Assembly (NCBI GenBank): GCA_030446715.1
Contig: JAUJMU010000001.1
Location: forward strand, 124,001-188,000
From: Cytophagales bacterium
Lineage (GTDB): Bacteria; Bacteroidota; Bacteroidia; Cytophagales; 172606-1
Direction: 5' to 3'
DNA length: 64,000 nucleotides
Shown: positions 17,642 to 25,756 of the stretch, piece after piece
How positions within the stretch are numbered: the stretch's first letter is position 1
Layout of the letters: every line of letters starts with the position of its first letter
Translations under genes and position numbers: made by a program
The notes under the pieces: generated by a model
Seen by the model: only the letters and a program-made list of their open reading frames with translations
The model's database searches: none
What the model was told of the DNA's origin: nothing

Positions 17642-18484
17642 AGGCTCTGTCTGCTTACTTGATACCGCTGCGGGCTAATCCACTTACTAATTTCTTCCTT
17701 GATTTTCTGAACGATATACCGGGGTTGTCAGCTCCGGTACTTAATCCGTCAGATACTGACAGTGTTGTATGCAATTTATTAATATACGTGCAACAAAACG
17801 ACGTTGTTTCTGCAACCGCTTTGTATCAAAAATTCACTACCCGCCGAGTGAGGTCTGATCCAGAGTGGATACACAACGATTTTTTATTATTTGCCTTAGT
17901 CTGCACGGTAAGCAAGTTCCGATTGGATAGTCAATGGGTAAGACAAGTCCTTCTTTGTCGCCCCAATACGGACGTAATGCAGCGATTAATCAATAAGTCT
18001 TTTGAAAATTTATTGGCTGGTGATTATAATGCAAGTGAGGATTATCATCAAATCTCTGTGGTGTTCCAAATTGTAACTCAGCAAATTCAGCCCAATGACA
18101 CTAGGCTGAATCAAATGTTTGCTTGTTTTAGCTGCCCTATGGCGCACTTCATTTCCATACTTCGAGTCAGATTTCTTAAATATAATTTCATTAAGGGCAA
18201 TTCGTGCTACCTTTGAAGCGAAAGGACTCCTAAATCCAGAGCAACGATTTGTAACCGAGCAATTTGCGTCACGCTTTTTAACTCGAGTAAAGCTTATTAC
18301 TAAAATAATATCTGTTACAGTTTTTGCCTTAATGATTGGAGGACTTGCAATAAGTGCTGTATTCTTCGCAGATAATATCTGGGTCAAGAGAGTTTTAGCA
18401 GTACTATCAGCATTAGGTTTAGGGGCAAGTTTCTTTGCCGACATCCGCACCTGGCTTGCTTCACATATCGAAAAAAATGATTAA
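17629..18484 (+). pseudogene. pAgo-associated transmembrane effector, frameshifted
   Basis: The ATG at 17629 overlaps the last 13 nt of the Argonaute gene. The first frame (to 18216) is a soluble helical region of about 165 residues (starts MVSLEALSAYLIPLR). Near 18110-18125 the coding signal moves to another frame, which continues to 18484 with LRAIRATFEAKGLLN, then two C-terminal membrane helices (about LITKIISVTVFALMIGGL and VKRVLAVLSALGLGASFF). Intact length would be about 285 residues. Inactive long pAgos are known to pair with nuclease, SIR2 or membrane effectors that kill or arrest infected cells; this gene fits the membrane type. The frameshift may be real decay or an indel error. Confidence 0.65.
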
Positions 18485-18575
18485 GCGGTGCTGGGGTTAT
18501 AAGCATTGAAAAACAGTGAATAAATCAGCCATTTATACTTAGTCATAGAGGCTTTGCTCCACTAGCAATACCGTA

Positions 18576-18585
18576 TATACTCAAA
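18576..18585. repeat. Target-site duplication of the ISAs1 element (left copy)
   Basis: TATACTCAAA directly precedes the left inverted repeat; an identical copy follows the right inverted repeat at 19864-19873. Confidence 0.9.
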
Positions 18586-19863
18586 CAGGGCGATTTCATA
18601 AAAAGCTAAGCAGTTGAGAAACAGGCGAAAGCTTTTTGTAAGCAGAAGTTAAGTTCTTCTCTAAAAGCCTTAATATTTCCTTTGTTGTCTTGTTTTCGCA
18701 TCAGATTGAGGGCAATATTAATCACCGAAGCAATCATTCGGCTTCGGGCAGCATTGTTACAACGGATTTTGTCCTCTCCTAAGGTAACATCCCGAATGTA
18801 GTTATCGGCTTCCACTGACCAGTGATTTCTCACCCCATTAAATAAGCCTAGAGCCGAGTGTGCTCCAAGAGGTAAATTACTGATAAAACAGGCTCTTTCC
18901 TGACTTTGTTTGCCGTCTTTGAGGCGTAAACGCTCCCGGTCAATGACGATCAGCGATTGGATGGCAGTATCCTTCCAGCGCTCATCCAGCCAGTCTGCCT
19001 TCAATTCATAGCTTGTCGCCAGGCGTTTTTCTACCCGTCCATGAGCTTTATCCAGGCTTTCTAACGGATACTTTCCCGGCAGATGCTGCTGTACGTGTTC
19101 ACACCCGGCTAATAACTCAGCCTGATTGGCCTTGACTTGGGCTACATACGTGCCTTTTTTAGCTGCAATCGTTTCTAATAAGGCCGGATAAGTATGCAAC
19201 GCATCAAAGCTGTAGGCCTGGCTCAGCTGAGATTGCTGGGAAAAATACTGTTTTACCACCGTTTTTTCGGACTCTTTATCGCCTTGATAAAAACCGATGA
19301 TCTCACTTTGGGAATCGGTATGATTGACCAGGCGGACTACATTTTCGCCTCTTTTTTGCCCGCTTACCCCGTCAATCGTGCCTCGGAGTTCTTTCCCATC
19401 AATGGCTTGCCACTCTTGAGCCAGACCTGCTGCTTGAGCCAGACCTGCTGCTGGGGCAGATGCCCGGAGGGTAACGCCGAAATAGGCTTGATTGATTTGA
19501 CTGTAGCTTTGATAATCTACCCCGGCCAGTACCCGGCGTAACTGCGCATCGGAGATGGACCCTTTACCGGCATGTCCTGGCAGCAGGCTTAACTGCTCAT
19601 GTTCTTTCACCATCCGTCTTTGCACACTTGCCACATCTAAACGCGTTCCTGAACGTAACACTGCCAGCAGAAACCCCGTCAGCACGAAGGCTAAGTTATG
19701 GCGCTTGCCGCGATTGTCCCGCTGATCAGCTAAGTGCATTTGTATATACTCAAAATAGGATTTAACTTCCGTTTCAGTAGGGAGAGTGGTGTTCACTTGG
19801 TGGGGTTGCCTGGTCGTATCCTCCCAAAGTTCACCCTTTCCCTATTTTTATGAAATCGCCCTG
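18586..19863 (-). mobile_element. ISAs1-family insertion sequence
   Basis: 1278 bp, bounded by perfect 19-bp inverted repeats (CAGGGCGATTTCATAAAAA at 18586, and its complement ending at 19863). It is flanked by a 10-bp direct repeat TATACTCAAA. A single full-length transposase gene fills the element. The identical ends and target duplication imply a fairly recent insertion, just 3' of the pAgo operon. Confidence 0.95.
18606..19796 (-). CDS. ISAs1-family transposase
   Basis: 396 residues. Family motifs are AIDGKELRG (first catalytic Asp), SFDALHTYP (second Asp), and the C-terminal NHWSVEADNYIRDVTLGEDK with the third acidic residue region. An 18-bp tandem duplication (19415-19432 and 19433-19450) repeats the residues AGLAQ just before the first catalytic Asp, slightly lengthening the protein. 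The gene appears intact. Confidence 0.95.
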   Translation of the reverse strand: MNTTLPTETEVKSYFEYIQMHLADQRDNRGKRHNLAFVLTGFLLAVLRSGTRLDVASVQRRMVKEHEQLSLLPGHAGKGSISDAQLRRVLAGVDYQSYSQINQAYFGVTLRASAPAAGLAQAAGLAQEWQAIDGKELRGTIDGVSGQKRGENVVRLVNHTDSQSEIIGFYQGDKESEKTVVKQYFSQQSQLSQAYSFDALHTYPALLETIAAKKGTYVAQVKANQAELLAGCEHVQQHLPGKYPLESLDKAHGRVEKRLATSYELKADWLDERWKDTAIQSLIVIDRERLRLKDGKQSQERACFISNLPLGAHSALGLFNGVRNHWSVEADNYIRDVTLGEDKIRCNNAARSRMIASVINIALNLMRKQDNKGNIKAFREELNFCLQKAFACFSTA

Positions 19864-19873
19864 TATACTCAAA
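19864..19873. repeat. Target-site duplication of the ISAs1 element (right copy)
   Basis: TATACTCAAA, identical to 18576-18585. Confidence 0.9.
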
Positions 19874-19907
19874 AAAATATCTTTTTATGCGGCAAACCTA
19901 GTTAAAT

Positions 19908-20213
19908 TTAACGTGAACTATGGATTAGCGGGATAAAAACAGCGGGTTTGTGGTCAGGGAACTGTCAGGCAATCAAAGCACCGGCAATATGGGCAAGGGC
20001 GTTGCGGGGTTTACGGTGGCGGGTGTGTTCCGGGTCACATACTGTTACTGACAAGTTCGTACATATCTCCGGTTCACTCAGTTCCGGTATGCGGGTGGGA
20101 CGGCGGGCCTGACCCACCTGCCGCGACTGCTGATAGGCTTGAAACGACTTAAGCAGATCATCCACGTCAATAAACAACTCGATGAGTTTAATTTCGCTGA
20201 TTTGGACTTGCAT
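19908..20213 (-). pseudogene. IS982-type transposase remnant with internal deletion
   Basis: The minus strand starts MQVQISEIKLIELFIDVDDL and continues as an IS982-type N-terminus to about SEPEICT. It then jumps to sequence resembling the family's C-terminus (TRHRKPRNALAHIAGALIA), an in-frame TGA, and QFPDHKPAVFIPLIHSSR to a TAA at 19908-19910. The catalytic core is missing. It cannot encode an active transposase. Confidence 0.65.
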
Positions 20214-20316
20214 AAAGGGCGCTTGTAAGGGTTTTGTGTTTCAGGCGATACAAAACTACTTCATCTGGAGTTCTTTATGCCTTTTTTAAGCCTTTCCTGA
20301 TCCATAGTTCACGTTA
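19909..20316. mobile_element. Non-autonomous IS982-derived element (MITE-like)
   Basis: 408 bp bounded by perfect 17-bp inverted repeats (TAACGTGAACTATGGAT at 19909-19925 and its complement at 20300-20316). Inside is an internally deleted IS982-type transposase. No target duplication is visible. The right end lies 20 bp before the DMT transporter start codon, so it now supplies that gene's upstream sequence. Confidence 0.75.
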
Positions 20317-20336
20317 CCGTAGCTGCCCGGCTCCTT

Positions 20337-21251
20337 ATGCGCATAAAATCTCTTCAGTTGCCGCCCTGGGCCGGAGCCGTTATGGTGGGCGTGGCGGCAG
20401 TGTGCTTTTCGGCCAAGGCGATTATGATCAAACTGGCTTTCAATTACCAGGTAGATCCGCTGTCGCTGCTTTTCCTGCGCATGATCTTTTCGCTGCCTTT
20501 CTTTGTAGTGATTCTGCTGATCAGGCCGGGTAGCGGTGCCGGAAAGCTTACCATTACCGACTATTTCAAACTGGCTGCACTGGGCATATTGGGGTACTAC
20601 GCCTCCAGCCTGCTCGACTTTCTGGGGCTGCAATACGTAACGGCGGGGCTGGAACGGCTTATTCTGTTCGTGTATCCTACGCTGGTGGTGGTGCTGTCGT
20701 GGCTGATCTTCCGCAAACCCATCGGCAAGCGGGAGATGGCCGCTTTGCTGCTCACTTATGCGGGCATTGCCGTCGTATTCAGCCACGATGCCATCCGCCG
20801 GCAACCCAACATCCTGACTGGTGCCCTGCTGATTTTCGGCAGTGCCTTCACGTACGCTGTTTACCTGATCGGCAGCGGCCGGCTCATTCCCCGCTTCTGG
20901 GGCGGTTTCCTTACGGCGTACGCCATGACGGTGTCTGCCCTCTCGGTGATCATCCATTACCTGGTAGCCTCTCCCACTTCCGTGTGGCAGTATCCCGGTG
21001 AAGTGTTTGGCTACGGCCTTGCGTTAGCGGTTATTTCCACAGTCATACCTACCTTTCTGGTGTCGGCAGGCATCAAAGCCATTGGCGCCAGCCGGGCAGC
21101 TATCATTGCCAGTATCGGTCCGGTAGTTACCATCGTGCTGGGCTATTTTTTCTTGGGGGAAAAGATTACCCTGTACGAACTGGCGGGTACGGCGCTGGTG
21201 CTGACGGGGGTGCTGATGGTAGGCGGCCGGAAAAGAAAAACCGGCGGTTAA
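20337..21251 (+). CDS. EamA/DMT-family transporter
   Basis: 304 residues, ten predicted hydrophobic helices in two EamA repeats (about 12-145 and 160-295). Typical motifs are FLRMIFSLPFF after helix 2, the LGLQYVTAGLERLILFVYPT repeat and the C-terminal FFLGEKITLYELAGTALVLTG. Likely a metabolite or amino-acid exporter; substrate unknown. The ATG at 20337 lies 20 nt from a MITE-like element, which may have changed its expression. Confidence 0.85.
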   Translation: MRIKSLQLPPWAGAVMVGVAAVCFSAKAIMIKLAFNYQVDPLSLLFLRMIFSLPFFVVILLIRPGSGAGKLTITDYFKLAALGILGYYASSLLDFLGLQYVTAGLERLILFVYPTLVVVLSWLIFRKPIGKREMAALLLTYAGIAVVFSHDAIRRQPNILTGALLIFGSAFTYAVYLIGSGRLIPRFWGGFLTAYAMTVSALSVIIHYLVASPTSVWQYPGEVFGYGLALAVISTVIPTFLVSAGIKAIGASRAAIIASIGPVVTIVLGYFFLGEKITLYELAGTALVLTGVLMVGGRKRKTGG

Positions 21252-21361
21252 AGCGTAAGCGCAAAAGTGTTTTCTCTGCAAATGAATCTGCAATTCCGGC
21301 AGGGATTTTGCCAAGGTTTTAAAAATACATTTACATTGTAAACCCTTGCTCCACTACCGCC

Positions 21362-21994
21362 ATGAGAAAAACACTTTTAGCCCTGCTTATGCTCACCCTC
21401 GCCGGATCGGCCTGGGCGCAGCAGAAAAAGAACCGTGAGCCGTTTACGCTGGGTCCCAAAGCCGGGATCAACTACACCACGCTGATCAAGGACAACCGCG
21501 AAATCAATTCCGACTACCAGCTCGGCTACCATTTTGGGGGGTTTATGAGATTCAGCCCCGGTAAATTTTACATCCAGCCGGAGGTGCTCTTTACGGCCAG
21601 AAAGACCGACATTCAGGTGAACAATAACTCCGGCGGTTCGGTGCAGTCAGGCAACTACCGTGTTTCTTTCACCAACGTGGATGTGCCCCTGCTCTTCGGT
21701 ACGAAGCTGCTCGGCAACCGGACCAACTTCCGGGTATTTGCCGGCCCGATGGCATCATTCAACATCTCCGGGCGGGGACTGGAAAATATTTTTCAGGAAA
21801 ACAATTCTGCTCAGGATTATTACGAAAAGACCATCTGGGGCTTTCAGGCAGGTGCCGGCATTGACCTCGGTGCCCTTACTTTTGATGCCCGCTACGAGAG
21901 AGGCCTTACCGCCGCCGCTAACCTGGACCGGGCCGGCCTCGGCAAGCCTTCTACCGGTTTGTTCCAGTTTACACTGGGCATCAAACTGCTCTGA
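21362..21994 (+). CDS. Outer-membrane beta-barrel protein (PorT-like family)
   Basis: 210 residues with a signal peptide (about 1-20, ending AWAQ). The mature part follows the Bacteroidota outer-membrane barrel pattern: GPKAGINYTTL, YHFGGFMRF, FYIQPEVLFTARK, VDVPLLFGTKLL, FAGPMASF, and a C-terminal LFQFTLGIKLL strand. Probably a small barrel of eight strands; role unknown. Confidence 0.8.
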   Translation: MRKTLLALLMLTLAGSAWAQQKKNREPFTLGPKAGINYTTLIKDNREINSDYQLGYHFGGFMRFSPGKFYIQPEVLFTARKTDIQVNNNSGGSVQSGNYRVSFTNVDVPLLFGTKLLGNRTNFRVFAGPMASFNISGRGLENIFQENNSAQDYYEKTIWGFQAGAGIDLGALTFDARYERGLTAAANLDRAGLGKPSTGLFQFTLGIKLL

Positions 21995-22002
21995 GAAAGC
22001 GT

Positions 22003-22035
22003 TCAGATTTCAGACTGGAGACTTCAGATCAGATA
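22003..22035. repeat. Degenerate AGACT/GGAGAC-type intergenic repeat
   Basis: Purine-rich run (ttcagatttcagactggaga, then cttcagatcag) between the porin stop and its terminator, resembling those at 11.3, 44.7, 55.5 and 56.3 kb. Confidence 0.55.
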
Positions 22036-22078
22036 AAGAGAGGCCGCTGAATATTTCTTCAGCGGCCTCTCTTTTTGG
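22036..22078. terminator. Bidirectional terminator between porin gene and ftsZ
   Basis: A 14-bp stem (22037-22050 with 22059-22072) followed by CTTTTT on the plus strand and by TTTAT on the minus strand. It serves both converging genes. Confidence 0.85.
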
Positions 22079-22105
22079 GGTACCTAATACCCGATACCCA
22101 ATGCC

Positions 22106-23551
22106 TCAATCCACATTATCGTGCAGAAAGCGGTTGTTGCCGAGCAGCTGATCGTCGTCATCAAGGGTGTAGCGCGACACATTGCGTTCGGATGAAGGCG
22201 GTACTTCGCCCAGCCGGACACCTTTGCGGCGGTAGGCCGGTACGCTCATTTTCTCCTGATACTCATCCTGCGAGAGATTGCTGCTCAGGTTTTTCAGCTG
22301 CTGGCGGCGCTTGTCAAGGTCACGCTGACGGCGGTGGTTGTCTTCTTCGTAATTGGTGGCGTCTTCGTTTGGACGGTTGGGGTGGTTATCCCGGCCCACC
22401 GGCTCATTGCCATCCAGATTGAACACTACCTTGTTGGCTTCGGCAGGCGGGTAACTGCTCCGCTCTTCGTGCCGGTTGGTTTGGACGACTACCGGCTCAG
22501 GCTGCACCTGCTTGACTTGCTTGCCGCTTTCCAGATCCGTCACGCGGCGGTGCCGGAAATGGCCGTCTTCCGGATTATCGTTAAAGCCGGTGGCAATGAT
22601 GGTCACGCGCAGGAATGGCCCCAGCGTATCGTCAATCACGTCACCCGGAATCAGCTCGTCTACTTCGTCGCCCGTCCGTTCGTTGATGTAGCTGGTAATG
22701 ATGAGCTGTTCGCCCATCGTCATTTCCGCCTCGGAGCTGTAGAACATGGTCAGCAGGATCCGCTTGGCGCCGCGGATGTCGCGGTTGTTGAGCAGCGGTG
22801 AATTCAGGGCTTCCTCAATGGCCTTGCGGGCCCGGTTTTCACCCTGAGCCGTTGCCGATCCCATTACGGCTTGTCCGGCGTTCTTCATCACCTTCTTTAC
22901 ATCTTCAAAGTCAACGTTCACGTAGCCGGGCACGGTGATGATTTCGGCAATGGACTTGGCTGCATTGGTAAGTATATTATCAGCCTCGGCAAAGGCCTTG
23001 CGCTTGGGCAGATCGCCGTAGATGTCCTGCAGTTTATCGTTGAGAATGAGCAGTACGGTATCACAGTACTGTTTCAGTTCGTCAATTCCCCTGAAAGCAT
23101 TTTCTTTTTTGAGTCTTCCTTCGAAGCTGAACGGAGCCGTTACGATGGCCACGGTAAGCATGCCTTTTTCCTGAGCCACCCGGGCAATGACCGGTGCGGC
23201 TCCCGTGCCTGTGCCGCCACCCATACCAGCGGTGATAAACACCATCTTGATGTTGGGCGAGAACAATTCCCGGATTTCCTGTTCGCTTTCAAGGGCTGAA
23301 TCGCGGCCCCGTTCAGGGTTGGCTCCGGCACCGAGGCCTTCGGTAAGGGTAACACCTAAACGTACTTTATTGGGCACCGGGCTGGCATCAAGGGCCTGCC
23401 GGTCGGTGTTGCAGACCACGAACTCTACGTCGCGGATGCCCTGGTTGAACATGTGATTTACGGCATTGCTGCCACCTCCGCCCACACCGACGATCTTGAT
23501 GATGGACCGGTGCCTGTCGGGGAGTTCAAACTTGAAGGAGATTTCGGACAT
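22106..23551 (-). CDS. ftsZ: Cell division protein FtsZ
   Basis: 481 residues. GTP-binding: GVGGGGSNAVNHM (about 22-34), the tubulin signature GGGTGTGAAP (about 111-120), ELSPN-type and T7-loop region (NVDFEDVKKVM, about 212-222) with the catalytic acidic residues. A long variable Arg/Gln/Asn-rich linker follows, typical of Bacteroidota, and a C-terminal segment (RLGEVPP to the end) that would contact FtsA. It polymerises at midcell to form the Z ring. It is the last gene of murC-ftsQ-ftsA-ftsZ, 40 nt after ftsA. Confidence 0.98.
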   Translation of the reverse strand: MSEISFKFELPDRHRSIIKIVGVGGGGSNAVNHMFNQGIRDVEFVVCNTDRQALDASPVPNKVRLGVTLTEGLGAGANPERGRDSALESEQEIRELFSPNIKMVFITAGMGGGTGTGAAPVIARVAQEKGMLTVAIVTAPFSFEGRLKKENAFRGIDELKQYCDTVLLILNDKLQDIYGDLPKRKAFAEADNILTNAAKSIAEIITVPGYVNVDFEDVKKVMKNAGQAVMGSATAQGENRARKAIEEALNSPLLNNRDIRGAKRILLTMFYSSEAEMTMGEQLIITSYINERTGDEVDELIPGDVIDDTLGPFLRVTIIATGFNDNPEDGHFRHRRVTDLESGKQVKQVQPEPVVVQTNRHEERSSYPPAEANKVVFNLDGNEPVGRDNHPNRPNEDATNYEEDNHRRQRDLDKRRQQLKNLSSNLSQDEYQEKMSVPAYRRKGVRLGEVPPSSERNVSRYTLDDDDQLLGNNRFLHDNVD

Positions 23552-23591
23552 ATAATTCCTGGTCTGGTTGAAAAACTGGTCTGTTCAATGG

Positions 23592-24929
23592 TTAGTATTC
23601 CATACGGTCATCCATATCGTCGGACAGGAAGCGGCGCGTACGGTCAAGAATGGAATTGAAGAACTTGCCGCTGGGCTGCTCCCTTTCCTTGCGGGGAGGA
23701 GCCGGCGCAGCGGATGCCAATACGGGCTTTGCCTTCTGGTAATCGTTTTCCCGTTCGTCAATGGCCCGGAAGCCCGACATCACCAGCCCCACAGCAGTGG
23801 CATACATGGGTCCCTTTACGGATTCGGTCTGCGACCGGCCCATGTGCTGATTGGGATTACCGATCCGGGTGTGCATGCCGGTAGTCAGTTCAAACAATTC
23901 CCGCAGGTACTGCAGTTGTGATCCGCCGCCGGTGAGTACGATGCCGCCGGTCAGGCGGTCGTAGCCGGCCCGCGACAGCTCGGAGTAGATCATTTCCACG
24001 ATTTCCTCCATCCGGGCTTCGATGATATAAGCCAGATTCTTGATTGAAATCTCTTTCGGTGGCCGGCCCGGCAGCACGGGTATGGAGACTACTTCGTTCC
24101 AGCTTGCCGGCTCGGCAAGGGCAAGGCCGAAGCGGATTTTCAGCAGCTCGGCGTACTTGGTCTGGATGGTGCAGCCGTCTTCAATGTCGCGGGTAACAAT
24201 GTTGCCCCCGAATGGAATCACGGCGGTATGCCGGATAATGTTCTTGTGGAAAACGGCGATATCCGTCGTGTCGCCACCGATGTCTACTACCGCTACCCCG
24301 GCTTCTTTTTCTTCATCCATCAGCACGGCCATACCGGCCGCAATGGGTTCCTGCACCCGTTCATTGATTTTGAGCTGACCGCGTTTGCCAAGGAGCCGGT
24401 CGGCTTTCTCGATGCACTTCTGAATATTGGCAATTGCCGCAAAGGGTGCCGTAATTACGTGGAAGTCGCCTTCCAGCTTTACGCCGAGCATACCCACCGG
24501 ATCGTAAATGCCGTTGGCGTAGTCTACCGTGTAGTCCTGAGGTACTACGTGCAGGATCTGGTTGCCAACGGGTGGCTGAATGCGGAGCATGTCCTCGTTG
24601 AGGCGCATGACGTCCTCAACGGTGATTTCCTTATCAGCCGAAAGCCGGGTAAAACCGGTCCGTTCGCGGAGGCTGCGGATCTGCTGGCCGGATATACTTA
24701 CATTTACTTCTAAAATATTGACATTGGCCTGGGTTTCGGCTTCATTGACGGCTTTGACGATGGCATCTACCGTACGGTCAATGTTGGTGACCACGCCGCG
24801 TACGACGCCGCTGCAGGGAGCCTGTCCGAGGCCAAGGATTTCGAGCCGCCCGTATTCGTTCATCTTGCCTACTACCGCACATACCTTGGTGCTTCCGATA
24901 TCCAGTCCGACTACTATTTTTTCTTCCAT
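23592..24929 (-). CDS. ftsA: Cell division protein FtsA
   Basis: 445 residues of the actin/Hsp70 fold: VVGLDIGSTKVCAVVG at the N-terminus, the SHS2 subdomain (about 85-170), DIGGDTTDIAVF (about 218-229), and GGIVLTGGGSQL (about 333-344). The C-terminal tail is Pro/Lys-rich and ends FLSDDMDDRMEY; the usual amphipathic membrane helix probably lies around NSILDRTRRFLSD. It anchors FtsZ to the membrane. It starts 6 nt after ftsQ, so the two are co-translated. Confidence 0.97.
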   Translation of the reverse strand: MEEKIVVGLDIGSTKVCAVVGKMNEYGRLEILGLGQAPCSGVVRGVVTNIDRTVDAIVKAVNEAETQANVNILEVNVSISGQQIRSLRERTGFTRLSADKEITVEDVMRLNEDMLRIQPPVGNQILHVVPQDYTVDYANGIYDPVGMLGVKLEGDFHVITAPFAAIANIQKCIEKADRLLGKRGQLKINERVQEPIAAGMAVLMDEEKEAGVAVVDIGGDTTDIAVFHKNIIRHTAVIPFGGNIVTRDIEDGCTIQTKYAELLKIRFGLALAEPASWNEVVSIPVLPGRPPKEISIKNLAYIIEARMEEIVEMIYSELSRAGYDRLTGGIVLTGGGSQLQYLRELFELTTGMHTRIGNPNQHMGRSQTESVKGPMYATAVGLVMSGFRAIDERENDYQKAKPVLASAAPAPPRKEREQPSGKFFNSILDRTRRFLSDDMDDRMEY

Positions 24930-24935
24930 AAGAAA

Positions 24936-25709
24936 TTATTCGCAAATGATTTGATTCTCGTATGCTACATTCACCCGGCTATACCGGTTCCACCCCTTTA
25001 CGGGTAAAATCTGTTTATAAAACAGTCTGAGCTTTCCGAACTTTTTCCCGAAATCCGCAGCATCGCCAAACTCCACAACCTGACTGCCCACCTGCGGATG
25101 TATCCGGATATTGCCCGAAGGATTTACGGATAACTGAGCAACCTGTGCTTTCCAGAACTTATTGCTGTCAATGAAATGCAGGAGAGCGAAAAAATTCTTC
25201 CCCTCTTCGGATAAGTGCCAGTCCTTCTGCCCGATAAGCCTGTCTATCCACCGGCCCTCCAGCAGGACGACCCGGGCCGTAAACCGCTCCGACATAGGCA
25301 GAATGGTACCCTCTTCGCTGATATACTGATCAGGGGCAGCAGCGTGAATCAGGCGGGCAATGGGCCGGGCCTGCTCAATGGCTACATTCAATGCACCCGT
25401 AAGATCACTGTATACCTGGCACTCCCGGATAAATTTATTGCTTTTAATCCTCTTTTCAAGCTTTCGGATATCTATATTTTTGTAAGGAACCCCGATAATT
25501 TTCTCCGAGCCACTGTGGGTCATCAGTTCCTGTACATCGCTTTCATTGATAAAATACGTATCGTACGCATCCCGGATCTGAATGTTGATACCGGTACACG
25601 TTTTCCCGGCTTGTTTTTTTTCCACAAAACCGATCAGCACGAACAGCATCACCACCGTAAGGGCTGCTTTGATGCTTCGTTTGAGACGGAACTTTGGGAT
25701 CCAGGGCAT
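24936..25709 (-). CDS. ftsQ: Cell division protein FtsQ
   Basis: 257 residues with one N-terminal membrane helix (about 12-26, ALTVVMLFVLIGFV) after a basic cytoplasmic tail. Periplasmic POTRA-like and FtsQ domains follow (SGSEKIIGVPYKNIDI, REARPIA-like QARPIARLI, GGRWI-like LEGRWIDRL). It belongs to the divisome linking FtsA/Z with the septal synthases. Position between murC and ftsA supports the call, since Bacteroidota FtsQ is weakly conserved. Confidence 0.88.
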   Translation of the reverse strand: MPWIPKFRLKRSIKAALTVVMLFVLIGFVEKKQAGKTCTGINIQIRDAYDTYFINESDVQELMTHSGSEKIIGVPYKNIDIRKLEKRIKSNKFIRECQVYSDLTGALNVAIEQARPIARLIHAAAPDQYISEEGTILPMSERFTARVVLLEGRWIDRLIGQKDWHLSEEGKNFFALLHFIDSNKFWKAQVAQLSVNPSGNIRIHPQVGSQVVEFGDAADFGKKFGKLRLFYKQILPVKGWNRYSRVNVAYENQIICE

Positions 25710-25756
25710 GCTTTACAATTTACAAACAAGCGAATCAGCTGTCTTGAAATGTTCTG

